The notes: generated from the sequence alone by a model not told the origin. DNA of 64,000 bases from Acanthosepion esculentum (GCA_964036315.1 OZ038478.1:148958183-149022182); one strand, 5' to 3'; positions 45,640 through 57,877 are shown, counted from the stretch's first letter. Translations and numbers: made by a program.

Positions 45640-46000
45640 TAAAATATACAGGATGCGATGCATAAATTGTCATCTAAAATATGCAAAAATGAAAAATAAC
45701 ACAGACATCGCATTTTAACCGATAGATGTACCAAACTTACACACAAATATATGGAAATACTAATGAGAAAATCTATTTAATAAAATAGCCATTGGCTTCA
45801 AACACGGCCTCCAGACAACCTCGGAATCTCCTGTATCTCTTCTGGATGGTCACTTTGTTTAAATTGGGGTAAACTACCATAATCCTTGACGTCGGTTCGT
45901 TTTTGGTGTAAAAAGAAGTTGTGTTGGTCTCTCGCTCAACTGTGCCCCAAATAATAGTCAAGGTTGTTGTAGACTGGGAGTTAGATGTCCAGATGTACAT
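45640..46000 (-). pseudogene. mariner/Tc1-type transposase C-terminal fragment
   Basis: The minus-strand frame 46000-45773 reads IMVVYPNLNKVTIQKRYRRF, then RGCLEAVFEANGYFIK and a stop. The last block corresponds to the C-terminal cRrFrrRieavieaeGg.ie signature of a large group of mariner-like transposases. The catalytic triad region is not recognisable upstream. Sequence beyond the stop, ending near ggatgcgatgcataaatt at 45652, may hold the terminal inverted repeat. A 37-bp piece of this 3' region (45747-45783) is repeated exactly at 47796-47832. Confidence 0.6.
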
Positions 46001-47139
46001 GCTGATGGAGTCGTATAAATTATCCTACAGCTATTACTGGTTCCTCCTCTGCTTAGCGACGAAGTACACATCGCACTCTGTTTATCTAATCGAATCATTT
46101 ACATTCTCTAATAACACACATGACATTTATTCCTTAATCTGAACTTAAATTTCAATTCATAGATTTAGATGATTATCATGTTAGTCCTGTGTATTTGTAC
46201 GAACAGAAAGCTCACTTCGCAGAAGATTCGCGTAACTTAATAAAAAACTTCAAGAGTTCAAATCATTCAAGTGGAAACCTGATGAATTAAACATTTATAT
46301 TGAGGAGAGTTCTAAATTATAGAAGAACTTTGATTTTTCACTTAACAAAAGCCCGGCCACTGAGAAAGTTTGATTGGGAAAAATGCCTTCGAAGCAATAA
46401 TGAAACATTTGCATTTCATATAAAACTAGTAATAAATGACAGAACGTAAAGTTTGAACTCGTTAAACCGGATATTACACTTGATTTAGCGGAATGTTTCT
46501 TCCCATACAAAAGCCAATAAATCAGTTGTTTCTCTTATCAACTCCCGATATTCAAAGACAAACTTAATCGTACCTGGCATGACTTTTGCCGGCAGTAATT
46601 AATTTTCAATTCGCTTAAGCTATCACGTATCACATAAATATGTCACTATGAAGACGTGCTTGGATCAAATATCTTCCGCTACAAAACTATTATTTTCCTT
46701 TATTTTACATCGCAAATTTTGGGATAGTTTTAAAGATTATCAAATTTCACATGTTATCTGGATACGTTTCTTCATTACAATGAACGTTTTTGGGGCTTAA
46801 ATTTACAAAACATTACGAATAGAATGAGTGGCATTCAAAATGAAAAAAAAGTTTTATACGTAGATACTTTTTCATAGTTCGATTCATGAGCTAAAGATAA
46901 CCCTTATTAATTTATAGGTTAAATCAGATGTTACGTAAAATAATTCTCGTCTCTAAACACCTGATCTTGTCTGGACTACGTTTATTCAAATGTTAATACT
47001 GAAACTGAATTTACGTGTATTACATAGGAGTCAGCCAATTTATAATCAGCCTCTTCACTTTAGATACACATTTACTTCGAGAGAGAAATTAATATAATAA
47101 CCAGTATTTATTTTATTTTATAGCAGTAGAATGAATTAT
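46001..47139. other. AT-rich spacer, nothing recognised
   Basis: No feature seen. Confidence 0.5.
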
Positions 47140-47620
47140 TGTAATGGAACTCGGTTGGAAAATGGGAATCGGCAGCAGAATCAGGCCATAGATAGGACGA
47201 GAACAGTGTGTCAACGGAACAAGGAAAGCGATATTCATCCAGAGAATGTTATCAGCAAGAGCGATGTAAAGGCAGAAAGACGTATACCTATTTCATAGAC
47301 TGCGCAAAGGTCTTTGACAAAATATGCCTCAAGGATCTGCTGGAACTGCACAACAAACTTCACATATTCGGGAAAGATATCAGAATAATCAAGAATATAT
47401 ACTGGCAGCAAACTCCATGCATGCGTATAGGGGACGAGTTCAGCGAATATACAAAAATACAAAGGGCCGTAAGGCAAGGATGCGTCTTCTCAACCGACCT
47501 GTTCAACCAATACAGCGAGGTAATTATGAGAGAAATGGAAACCCTACCTTCATCATAGGGCCTCGACACATGACCTTCGGCCGATTTGACCACCATATAT
47601 ATAGCTAGGGTAAATAGGGT
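47140..47620 (+). pseudogene. LINE RT palm fragment
   Basis: The frame 47208-47558 reads ERCKGRKTYTYFIDCAKVFD (RT block with F.D..kaFD), LHIFGKDIRIIKNIYWQQTP, RIGDEFSEYTKIQRAVRQGC and VFSTDLFNQYSEVIMREMET, then continues in another frame as PTFIIGPRHM. This is the mid-RT region of the same LINE class whose C-terminal half is at 8586-9235. The conserved VRQGC is intact and SPDLFNLYSE reads STDLFNQYSE. The piece ends before the YADD box, so both ends are missing. Confidence 0.9.
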
Positions 47621-47795
47621 AGCTGAGATCGTGGAGCCAGTAATAATACCCCTATAGAGTCTTTACCAATCAGAAACTTTACACCTGAAAGGGATTATCA
47701 TTTTAAATTTCTTACGATAATCCAGGATTATAAGATGATCTTACCGGGTATAGCTCCTAGGGTTTCTTCTCTTAATTTATGTGGAATGGACCCGG

Positions 47796-47832
47796 ATATA
47801 TGGAAATACTAATGAGAAAATCTATTTAATAA
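47796..47832. repeat. 37-bp exact copy of 45747-45783
   Basis: atatatggaaatactaatga...tttaataa is identical at the two sites, same orientation, 2.05 kb apart. Flanks differ. Confidence 0.95.
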
Positions 47833-47834
47833 TC

Positions 47835-48830
47835 AGTCCAATCAGAATGCGGCGATATCTCCCTTATTTTCTTTAGCTTCTCTTAATATCAACGTGACTA
47901 CTCCAATGTGTTCGAGACATTCAGGAAAACCTGTAATTCCCCCTTCTGCACTGAAGTGTCGATATAATTATTAACCAAAAGAAATCTCGCCAGGAACCGC
48001 AATAAAGTACTGAAAAAGATCTTAATTTCAGTTTACAATAAAGAGATAATCCGGAATGTTCGAAATCTCTGGAATTTTCTTCCTTGGGGATCCACACACC
48101 CTCTGCAAATCTCCATTGCTCTGTAACTCTAAATCTACGTTATAAAATCCTTTAGTATCTTACAAAGGATATGGAGAAAATTCAGACAGCGATCATAGAC
48201 CCTGTATGCCTCTCCACTCGGTTCAGGAACTGAGGCCGACCTAGCTGCCTTCACTACCTCCCTAATCTCCTTCCAGATTACTTCATTCAATTCAAAATCA
48301 TCCGACGGCTGGGTGGGTTGGATTAATAAAGGCTTTTGTATGGTCAAAATTCTTGTCCCTTACCGGGTGACTCAATGTATTTCGGATATAGATGTTAATC
48401 TCATCCGCAGATCATTCTAGCTGACCACTCCGCTTATCTCCAATCAGTTTCCTAGTAAAGCCAATGAACGATGATCTCTTTGTCGCTCTTTCCCTCCTTC
48501 GCCTCCGATGCCACTCTGTTTTACGAATAGATATTAATCTTGCTCTAACAATATTCCGAAGCTCTAATAGTGGATGGTGTTCTTCTTCACTAGACTGCTT
48601 GTAACGTTTTTTAAGTGTCCTTAATTCCCGCCCCAGGCTCTATATCCTCTCAGCCCTATGGTTCTTACAGTAGGGTTTCAGTTTCCTCTATTCGTGCAAG
48701 GCAAACCGTTCTGTGGCGTAACTATCATCGTCAACAAGACGTCCAATCGCCTGTCAGCATTGCTTTTAGATTTAGTAAGAACCATTCTGCTTACATCCTC
48801 GTCACACTGTTGCCATTCACTATGATAAGT
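47835..48830 (-). pseudogene. LINE RT pseudogene, another family
   Basis: Read from about 48720 down to 47835 on the minus strand: LGRELRTLKKRYKQSSEEE, IRKTEWHRRRRERATKRSSF, KLIGDKRSGQLE, SADEINIYIRNTLSHPVRD. Then come the open frame 48347-48135 with FELNEVIWKEIREVVKAARS, ASVPEPSGEAYRVYDRC, and on to VCGSPRKKIPEISNIPDY, GGITGFPECLEHIGVV and LREAKENKGDIAAF. These are the RT fingers blocks (kaarSaSaPGPnGvPYrVYK, IPKEe, QKGGI.GF.GCLEH) of a known animal LINE class. The catalytic half is missing at the 47835 end. Confidence 0.85.
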
Positions 48831-48984
48831 CACTGGTGGCCATATGATCCGATTTCGGATTACTATGCTTGGGGTTATTTGGTCGATTGCTTGGAGGGAC
48901 TGGGCACTGTGGTGTGAGTCCCGTCCCTGTATCTACTTCGTCTCACCAGGGGATAAACCTCTGCGTTGCGTTAGCCATCCATGC

Positions 48985-49850
48985 ATTTTGTTATCGATAG
49001 CGGGCTTTTAGTAGACCTCGATGCAAAAGAGCGCATTGCAAAAAGAATAGTCTCAGACTTTGTGCTCAACAAGATAACGCGCAAAATTTGTCGATGCACG
49101 AACGGTACAGTGTTGAGAATACTAAATTAGTAGTCCCTCGAACTCTGTGCCATCTTCCACACAAAAACATGTTAGCCCCGCCGCTAATGATTACGTCATT
49201 GATACTTAGCTCTACAAAATTAACCATCCTTAAAAAGGAAGCCACATCTATTGATAATAGACCAGTGGGGGTAACACGCCCTTCAGCCTCTGCTCCAAAT
49301 TCCCCGTCACACAAGAAATCTCCCTCTGCAATTAGATCACTGACACCATCACTTGTGAATATGACCCCACTTAAAAAAAGGTGCCGACTCCCTCTGCATC
49401 ACATTCTTCCATTCCTGACCAATCTTATCTGCCAAAATTCCCCAAAGAGGGATAGAAGCCCATCCGCAGAATCGAAAGTAAAAAAGGCGAAGGGAAAAAA
49501 TACCCTACAACCCCGGGAAAGATACCTGACGTGTGACCCCGTCCAAGTTGAGCGAGCTAAAACATATGGTAACCGGATACATGATGTTTAGCACCTGCTG
49601 GCAATGAAGAAGATGGGAAACAAAGATATAGAGGACCCTCGAAACATTCCGGATGCTAAGTGGGACCTCACCGTGATCGGAACTGCTTTGGGGCCTCGGC
49701 ATACATGGAGATAATCGAGGAAGCCGTCAAAGGAATTGATATAACACCACCAATTGCAGTCTGGGAGACCGAAGTGACCAAAAAGGTGAGGCATTTCTGT
49801 TCAGGGATGGTCCCAGTTTTTGTTCATCCCTTCCCCACTTAAACTAACAT
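48985..49850 (+). pseudogene. LINE ORF1 (gag-like)
   Basis: From about 48986: MHFVIDSGLLVDLDAKERIA, then IVSDFVLNKITRKICRC, then the frame 49088-49591, rich in Ser/Pro/Lys (SPSHKKSPSAIRSLTPSL, KRDRSPSAESKVKKAKGK). Then DPRNIPDAKWDLTVIGTALG at about 49634-49690. The last part resembles PRNVPKAA near 54180 in the neighbouring copy, which supports a common ORF1. In LINEs, ORF1 protein binds the element RNA. No intact frame; no clear zinc knuckle here. Confidence 0.6.
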
Positions 49851-49984
49851 TCCATAGGATATCCGGGGTCTCAAGATCGATGGTCTCATAAAAAATGAAA
49901 TATGCCATGGTTCAATGGGCGAGACTATGGGTATCCTCACCCCGACAATGCTTATGATAGACGGCCAACCCTAATAGATCTGAC

Positions 49985-50580
49985 AATGACACTCTCATTA
50001 GCTAGTTTGAATGTCCTGACTTTTGAATCTGGCAGGGTAAAACTGAATCTTGACCTTCAGCGCCCGGGTGTGCTGTACAAGAAACTCGTTTCCATTCTTG
50101 TGACCACGATGATATACTGACAAAGAGTTTTAAGCCAAACTGACGAAGGTATTATGATGGCCGCTCTGGTAGGGTTTGGCTGGTTGACTGTTCTTTTAAT
50201 GCTGTATCAACACATATCTTCGCGGATCTGAAGGGCTGGCTTTGCGTCGTGGACGTTGCCATAAATGATCAGACATTTCGTCTCATAGGGGTTTACTATT
50301 TACATTGTTCGGACTATCATCCTCATCCTTGTTGCCATATTTATCACAACGGTTCAGCCGTTCTACATTCTAACCTTCTTCAGGCGGTTGGACTAATAGG
50401 GACATCTCGACTTTTGTGTTGCGTACAAGTTATATTGACTGAGTCTTAGGGCTCTTAGGCCGTCCTAGTCATCATATTATAGTTTATTCAGACAATAGGC
50501 TTGTCCGGGTTAGTTTAAAATTAGATAAGCCTGGGATTAGAACGGCTGGCTACTGGAGAATAAACACATCGTTGCTCGGT
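49985..50580 (+). pseudogene. LINE apurinic/apyrimidinic-type endonuclease
   Basis: Begins LSLASLNV at 49992 and continues across frames with RVKLNLDLQRPG, then RFHSCDHDDILT, then VWLVDCSFNAVSTHIF (about 50173-50220), VVDVAINDQTFRLIGVYYLH (50248-50307), then DNRLVRVSLKLDKPGIR (about 50490-50540) and GYWRINTSLLGDKDFQDQI. These are the N, E, Y, D-N and final SDH/SDN blocks of the LINE endonuclease that nicks target DNA. Frequent frame changes. Confidence 0.78.
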
Positions 50581-50824
50581 GATAAGGATTTTCAAGACCA
50601 AATTTTAGTAACACTAATGCGGTAATTGACGGGGTCTGTAGTTGGGAAACAAGTAGTGGGATCACATTAAGTCTACTATTAGGTCGTCTGCAGCTGATTA
50701 TAATAAGCGACTCAACCGAAATTGATTAGTAGAGCAAACGACACAAGAATCTAGAGTAGAAAGGGCTATACAATCTGAGCCAACTTAGTTTGACACCTAT
50801 TTAGATGACATTCCTCTCATCGAG

Positions 50825-51850
50825 GTGACTGAAGTAGCTGGATGCAAGGGTCTGATGACAGAGGAAGAAATCTGGGATGCGTTGAAGCATATCGGTCGAG
50901 AAAAGACCGCGGGTATTGATGAAATTCCCTATGTGGAGTACTTGAGACAGTCGTACGTGTTTGTTCATCTGCTGTCACTGGTTTTTAACCAATGGATGAA
51001 AAAAGTGACTATTCCCGAAACCTTCAACAGATGTGTGATCAAGTTCCTTTCCAAGAATAAATAAGATTTTGGTCAAGGTCTTAATCTTAATCAACCGTTT
51101 GCAGGCTGTCCTGCCTAGTCTGTTTGATCCTGAGCAGACTTGCGTGGTGAAGGGTTGGATTATTCAAGACAACCTTCATCTGGTACGCTTGATCGTAGAG
51201 CTGTCGACAGTGAAGCTGCGCTGATCAATTTACATTTATCCAAGACATTTCATAGGGGTGATTCCTCGGGGCTGACCAAAAGCCGCACGGCTTCAGGCCG
51301 CAATTTCGATCCTGGATCCGTCTTTTTATCGATCCCCCGGCATGAGGTGAATGGGGTAAGGTCGAAGCCTTTCATTTTCTCCAGATCCATTCGTCAAGGC
51401 TGCCCGTTTTACCTGAAGCTGTACATTCTTGCATTGGTGACCTTCCTGCGTAAGCTAAAGGCGAATCTGGTCCAATATGGAATTAGCCTCTCTAGTTCGA
51501 GTACCTCGGCCAGGTATTCAGCCTACGCCGATGCGTCAGCGCTTTCATGAAAAGCAATGCCGAGATTGATGAAACTGACAAGGAAATCAGCAGGTTTGTA
51601 TAGGTGAAAGGAGACAAAATCAACTGCGAGAAGTCTATGGGCTTGCGGTTGCGTGCGTGGAAGGTTGTCCTTCTTCAAGGAACATCCACTTGGGCGGATG
51701 TACCTCTGAAGATACTCGGCGTTTGATTTGGCCCCGACCTCCAGTTGGGGAAATATTGTTGTAGTTTCGAGAAATGGCCAAATCTGCAGTTTGTAGGTGG
51801 TCTCGGAGGAGGCTTTACTTAAAGGGGAACACGGAAGTTTATGCCTCACT
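50825..51850 (+). pseudogene. LINE reverse transcriptase
   Basis: The frame 50825-51064 reads LMTEEEIWDALKHIGREKTA, GIDEIPYVEYLRQSYV and FNRCVIKFLSKNK (RT blocks 0-2). 51120-51550 reads EQTCVVKG, DNLHLVRLIV, EAALINLHLSKTFHRGD (normally LDLSKAFDRVD), VNGVRSKPFIFSRSIRQGCP, LYILALVTFLRKLKANL and SARYSAYADASALS. The catalytic YADD now reads YADA, so the second Asp is lost. The rest continues past a stop to KGDKINCEKSMGL at about 51609. Not active. Confidence 0.92.
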
Positions 51851-52019
51851 CATCTACCCCATCGTTCTTCACCGGATCTCGGTACTTCTACTCCCGTCCG
51901 CCGAGCTAATTTTAGTGGTTCGAGTTTTGTTTCATTTTGTGTTGGGGTGGGGTGGGGCATGTCTCCTCCGTTATGTCGGCCGGTTCTTGTCTCCCTACCT
52001 CCCCGTCTGAAGGCGGTCT

Positions 52020-52840
52020 AGGAAAGACCGACGTTGATATTCGTCAAATGAGGTTGCGGTTCAAGTTCCTGGATCGTATGTGTCAGCAAGATAAGGGTAA
52101 CGACCTCTTCTGGAAAGAAGATGTGAAGAAAGTATTTCCGTCTATGAGAAGAGTGCATGAAGTCGAGGAGGAGACCCGCCGTACTCCTCGGGCCGAGTGC
52201 TTCTTCTTTCACAAGTATCGACTCGCTCTTAAAGAATTCTCACTGTTTAAGAAAGGCCTCTCAGAAACAGGCTGTTGTCTCCTAAGGCATTATATCTTGT
52301 GTTAGTGTGGGATCGGCTATCGAGTTAATCTAAGAGATGATCCCGGTTTGACGAAAGAGGAGTATCTCTGGGTCGGCAAAAGGCCCTGCGTAGCGGGTTT
52401 GGCAGTTACACCAAAGTGCGTGCGTTGCGGTGTGGTCTTTGAGTCCTTGGGACACAGATTCTTCCGCTGTAGCGTCGTATGGCCGTTGTGCGAACTGATT
52501 GAAAGTTACATGGTTCGCATCCTGAGTGGAAAGATCTTTCTCCTCGATTCCAGTAAGATTTGTAGCAATGTTGTGCCGTAGTTGAAAAGGAATGAACACA
52601 ATTTTTTTGTGTTTACTTAGCATTATGCTAGTCGTGATTTGGACGACGCGACAGAATGTATTTTATGGAGGTGAAAAGGTTTCTGCTTCTAAACTTATTT
52701 TGCTTTTTAAGCACCAGCTTTAAATCAAAATTAGAGCAGAATGGTAGCGACACTCTTCAACAGAATTCGGTGAAAAGTGGTTGAGTGTTTCGCCTTTGGT
52801 TCGCTTGCAAGAGGCTAATTGAGAGTGGCATACACATCCA
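52020..52840 (+). pseudogene. LINE C-terminal domain
   Basis: 52020-52305 reads TDVDIRQMRLRFKFLDRMCQ and ECFFFHKYRLALKEFSLF. 52330-52620 reads LTKEEYLWVGKRPCVAGLAV, then CVRCGVVFESLGHRFFRCSV, a CCHC-like zinc motif, then PLCELIESYMVRIL and SNVV. 52640-52830 reads LILLFKHQL and STEFGEKWLSV in the same order as in related elements. Several frame changes. The zinc motif is preserved: C-x2-C...H-x4-C. Confidence 0.85.
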
Positions 52841-52899
52841 ATGAAGCAGCCCTTTGGCGTGGAGAATGAATAGCCCCCTCCAAAAGGACCCGAGTATTA

Positions 52900-55150
52900 T
52901 ACATGGTTATAAGACATATATGAAAATTGCATTGATGGAAACGAATTGTTACCGGTGCCTGCACTTATGGAAACGGTGAGCACCATAACGATTTCCCTGT
53001 TAACAACAGACACTATGACACCTAAACTAATTAGCCTCAACAGGGAAATAATGGAGAAGGCTCTAAAAAGCCTACAAATTGGAGTGAAATTATTGACAAG
53101 AAGAATGCTATATGAGACCTACTTCTAGCGACAGAAGATGCAGCAAAATATATGGCGAAAGCATGCTCATAATCAAAACAGTAACACTCCAATTCGAATA
53201 TTTAGGAAGACTAAAGTCATTCTGCATGGAGTACCACTGTACATATCAGAGGACCACTTGTGATTTTTCTTTGCCCAGGTTGGCGTGGTATTTGATGTCT
53301 CGCCCGTCAAAAACAAAAGCTAAGGGAGTCATGGAAATCTGTGTAACTGTTTCAGGAGTATTCAAAAAACAATTATGTGTCGAAGACGTCCCATATATGT
53401 AGTCGTAGAAGGGTGCAGAGCTCTTCGCTGGGGTTGTGTAGCTGCAGGACACGCCCCAGAAAAAAAAACTGGAACCCCAGACCCAGAAACAAAACACTAA
53501 GTAAAATGAAAGAGTACAGACAAGTCATGAGAGGTCCATGAGGATAGACGGATATTGTTAAAAAGTGACAAAGGTGACAACCCCTACCCACCAGCCTGAG
53601 TCAAAAAGAACAAAAAGGGATCAGCATCAACATAAAACACCCATCTGAAGCAGGATATCCAGCAGAGACTGCAACAGGAGTAACTACATGTGGAAAGGCA
53701 TGAGGACCCCCATCAAGAACAGCAAAAATGCGAAGAGGTTAAAATGTAAGAGATGCACCCTCTTCGGTCTTCATCCTTGAAAAGATTTAGCGAAGAAGAC
53801 GAAGAGGAAAAGAGTGAAATAATCACAAAGAACTAAAAAAGTGCTGTACGAAGTAGGGTGGAGAAGTCCATGTAGGAACCAAAGTCCCAATGTGTCTCTG
53901 CTTCACCAACAAAAAATAAACAAATCATTACAAGGGGAGCTTCCTTTGCATCCCTTTTACGGCTCCACTCTCCACAATTTGCAATACATCAACTTTCAAT
54001 ACACCCACTCCCAAAACACCTGCAACTGACAACAATTCCAATCCCCCCAACAGCCCTCGCAATAGCACTTCCCAAAAAACAGAAAAGTCGTGTCAAGCAT
54101 ACCCCAGAACGTCCAAAAAAGAATACGATTAAGATCACATTTTAAGACTTCTTCCGTAGACTAATGGAAAAACTATGGAAGAACCTCGGAATGTTCCGAA
54201 GGCCGCATGAGAGGTGACCTGGATACGCAACTCAGGCAAGGATCTCAAGTATGGAACCACCTCTCTGAATCGAATGACACTTTTCCGGAGACAAGAATTG
54301 TGGTGATAGGGACAACTGAATTAAAATGTTTGCAGACATTTTGCACCGGGAGGACCCCAGTTATTCTCCCTCTCTCTTTATATGTAACCCTTAAACCCAT
54401 GTATCCCAAGGACGTCGGCGTCATTGCTCTGGGTGGTCGCATGACGTCAGAGATGGCAAAATGGGATGGGTCAATCCGTCGTAATCCTTTCATCCGTAGA
54501 TTTCCTTTCAGTTCGTGACTAGGGAAATCAACTTGAAAAATGTTTATTAATATAGCGACTTTGAAAGCAAGGGACGTGAGGGATCGGTGTAAGCCTGCCC
54601 GCCTACTTTGTGATCTGCAGTCCTTCGGAGTTGATGTAGATGCTATCCAGGAATCACAATTTTTTGAGGCTTGTGCTGTTTAACGACATATGACCAGAGA
54701 ATCGTACTGTGAAGTCGACAGACGATATTTGTGAGACGTTTCGGTGGCATTTCTCTTAATTCTTTTGTGGCTTTAACGGGTTCAATTAACATAAGCTATT
54801 CTTATTTTTGTGCATTTGGTTTGTTGTTTTATTTTGTTTTGGATTCATCTCCGCCTCCCTCACTGCGTATCATCAGCATATTTTTTATTTTAGAATTTTA
54901 TGCTCATTAAATTTTTAATATCATTGATGTTTTGTGTAGGTTTCGTTAGAGAATAAGGTATTGTAGTATATGGATGATTGAATGATGATATATGACTTCT
55001 AGTCGTGGATGTGCAAATTGTAATGAATGAATGGGTCGTGAATCTGATTAGCTAATATAGTAAGTGACGACCAGTCTAAACGCATTACTCCCATTTTGGT
55101 CCTGTGACACAATTGTATTTTATATGCAATAAATCAATCGAGATCAATTT
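52900..55150 (+). mobile_element. second LINE copy: ORF1, start of endonuclease, then 3' UTR
   Basis: From about 52940: MEKALKSLQIGVKLLTRRML, LHGVPLYISEDHL in one frame, FAQVGVVFDVSPVKNK, then CVTVSGVFKKQLCVEDVPYM (53337-53396) and CRALRWGCVAAGHA (a zinc knuckle that has lost its cysteines). 54200-54518 carries EMAKWDGSIRRNPFIRRFPF. At 54541-54680 the endonuclease starts: ATLKARDVRDRCKPARLLCD, LQSFGVDVDAIQESQF. The endonuclease then breaks off near 54700 and AT-rich 3' UTR-like sequence runs to a tgcaataaa at about 55122. An internal deletion of most of ORF2 explains the layout. Confidence 0.7.
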
Positions 55151-55163
55151 TTTTTCTCAACAA

Positions 55164-56216
55164 AATGCCCAAAACACGTTAACTTACACTTGAACAAAGA
55201 AAAAATAATTACTTTAAAAATAAGAAGCATATGCAAGCAGATAATTTTTTTAAAAAATCCCCAGAATAACAGCGGATTATACTGTTAAGAGACAACAAGA
55301 AACGGGAAAAAACAAGGCCAAATTTAGGGCTGGTAGACTAAAAGTAACAACAAGACCAAAGGACAATATCATCAGAGTCACCATCTTGCGTGACAGAGGG
55401 CTGACAGAGGGCTGACTGCTCCAAACATCAATGCAGAACCAATATCGTGAAAAAATGTATCAACACTGATTGGGAGGAGACCACTCTGTGAAGCTGGTGT
55501 ATATGGCATAATTGCTGTCAAGAAACCAATGTTGAGGGACCAACACATTTTCAAAAGGCTCCATTGGGCCAAGGCGTACAAAGAATAGACAATAGAGTAG
55601 TGGAATAAAATCCCTTGGGCTGACGAATCAAAGTTCGAAATCTTTGGGTCAAATAGTAGTGTCTATGTGTGTCGAAGCGTTTGTGAGAAAGATGCAAACC
55701 AACACCATACCCATCACACTAACCGTAAAGCATGGAGACGCTCTGTTATGGTGTTTGCGGGGAGACTTTTGGTAATAGTAAAACCGGGGATTTGCACGTG
55801 TTGAAGGGCAAATCGAATCAGATCGGCTATCATATGCTGCAGAATCACGCAATCCTATCTGGAACGAGGTTTGTCGGTCAAGGATTTGTACTCATGCAAG
55901 ATAATGACCCAAATCATATTAGTCAGCTCTGCCAGAGGTATATTAAAAGCAAAAGAGGAACAGCACGTCCTTACTGATGTCTTGGTCGTCGCAATCAGCG
56001 GACTTAAATTCCATTGAACAGGTGTGGGATAAACTTGTCCGAAACTTAAACAACATACAGGTGCGGCTCACCTTTGGTAATTATTGCAGGAAAGATGGGC
56101 AGAAATATCTTCAATCTACCTCCAGTCTTTTGTGGAAAGAATGTTGATTGTCTGCGAAGCAGTGATAGCGGCCAAAGGGGGTCATTTGATTGAATCAAAT
56201 GATTAGGAATTTTTAT
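55164..56216 (+). pseudogene. Tc1-like transposase
   Basis: Begins MPKT at 55164. Across frames it gives the DNA-binding part, then NVEGPTHFQK, then WGADESKF-like sequence at about 55617-55640 (ADESKFEIFG in frame; first catalytic Asp), VKHGDALLWC-type block near 55725, MLQNHAILSGTRFVGQGFVL (55834-55893), MQDNDPNHISQLCQRYIKSK (second Asp) and DLNSIEQVWDKLVRNL (catalytic Glu, 56003-56050). The C-terminal part is VFCGKNVDCLR...QRGSFD. D,D-34-E geometry identifies Tc1. Normal length is about 340 residues, which the span fits. At least six frameshifts or stops. Terminal inverted repeats were not identified. Confidence 0.9.
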
Positions 56217-57739
56217 GTGTACTTTTGGTGTAATTTGAAATTAATGTAGCCCAAGAAGACATGTATTTGCAATAATAAATAAAACAATTGTGGTGCTTAG
56301 CTTGTTTCATTGAAAATAACACTTTTCTGATGAGAAATAAAAATGTTTGAGGGTTAGTCCTGTGCCATATCGCCTCAATTGTCCTCCCATAGCCTCACGA
56401 CCATTGCCTACATGAAGACACTGTAGTGGTTAATTGTCGGATCGAGTGTGTGTTTGTGTCCTTGAAGCAGCTTGATCCTGTACTCTTTGTTCCATCCCAC
56501 ATGTCCCATGTTTACAATTAGTGCTGCATAAACGTTTTGGTTATTAATATATTTTAGGGCTAATCGATAACATTAAGAGTATATTCCTCTTTCCACCAGA
56601 TAACTTTTTTTAATATTTGTTTTAAACTCTTTAGATAAAAAGTTAGATATATTTTTCCTTTTTTAACATTTCTAATTTTCCAATGTTTATTATTTGCTTT
56701 TAAATGCAATTCAATGAGTGTTCTTTAACTACCAAAACGACAACTTAACGGTCGACTCAATTACAGCGTCACAAAACCGAATGAATTCTAAGTTAACAGG
56801 ACTCGAACACACATCATTAATTTATCATTGTATGAATGTCAGACTTTTGGCATCATCCGTAACTGACAAAGGAATGATCTACTTCAGATATTTTTATAGC
56901 AGTTCTGGCACGCCAGCATTCAACGAGTCTGCGATGCAATTTAAAATAAGCACAGAGTCGACAATGAGAAAAGGTAGTTACTGGATATTAGCCAGGTCAA
57001 ATATCTGGGCACTTATTTCGGATATTCTTTTCTGATTGTTTTTTTTTTTTTTTTGTAAACTTATCGTGATATTACTGACTTTTAGGATTACTGTTTGCTT
57101 ACTGGATAATTCTATTCAGTGTTATTATATATTGTTAATATTTTCATTAATCTCTTCACTTGTCTTTGAATATTTTAAAAATATTTCTTTTTTTCACTAT
57201 TTTCAGACATTTGATTGCGTTTGTAAGTTTTTCATTCAAGTATTCCAGTATTAAACTTGCTTTCCGGAAAAAATTATTCAATTTCTAAACCGCAAATTTA
57301 GTTTATATAGTTCGTTAAAACATATTCATTTCTATATTTTCTGTAAACATTTTAATTCAGATTAACCACTATATCTCAAAACACACGCACGCACGCGCAC
57401 ACACACATAAACACACATATGTCACTATCTATATATTATGATGAACTATCCCGTCGTTTATCGATATATGACGGTCAAACAACTCAGTTCCTAGGAACCG
57501 AGAGTCAGACAGTAGCATATATATTCTGATTATAATCGTGATGGCTTTGTGCAGAAACAACAACACTTTTGGAAGAGTCGAATACAGAGAAATCGTGCAC
57601 TACGTGACACAAGTTCCCCAAATGAAACCTCCGCAGGTTTTGAATTAATTTCTTCTCCTAGATCAGTTGCCATACAAGGCTATAGAATCCACTCTGTCCT
57701 ACTATTTACCCACATCTGGGTAAGTAAATGTAATTGATT
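56217..57739. other. spacer with an unrecognised 105-codon ORF
   Basis: The ORF 56718-57035 has no recognised motif. 57036-57260 is T-rich. The rest has nothing seen, except that 57530-57739 may be SINE body (see next entry). Confidence 0.4.
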
Positions 57740-57805
57740 CGTCTTGAATTCGAACTCGGCTCCGCGATTCCTCAATCCGCTCTCCATTACTCCACCGTCC
57801 CTGCT
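57740..57805 (-). mobile_element. tRNA-like SINE head
   Basis: On the minus strand, tggagtaatgg (57794-57784, A-box-like) and gagttcgaattc (57757-57746, a good B box) stand 26 bases apart in a GC-richer stretch. Sequence continuing towards 57530 on the minus strand is plausibly the SINE body. No target duplication found. Confidence 0.55.
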
Positions 57806-57839
57806 TGCCTGCCTGCCTCTCTCTCTCGCTCTCTCTCAC

Positions 57840-57842
<3 letters not shown>

Positions 57843-57877
<35 letters not shown>

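Larger units (their letters stand above)
48960..52840 (+). mobile_element. near full-length but decayed LINE (ORF1, AP endonuclease, RT, C-terminus)
   Basis: Decayed blocks in the correct order over about 3.9 kb: ORF1 (about 48985-49850), apurinic-type endonuclease (about 49985-50580), RT (50825-51550) and C-terminal zinc-type region (52020-52830). It has an ORF1 gag-like protein followed by an AP-endonuclease/RT protein. The C-terminal block order resembles Tx1-like elements, but clade placement needs a tree. A second, 5'-part copy of the same family follows at 52900-55150. Confidence 0.85.

Noticed and set aside
56718..57035. 105-codon ORF as a host exon
   Set aside because: No recognised domain, no splice-site or codon-bias support by eye, and it lies between transposon remnants.
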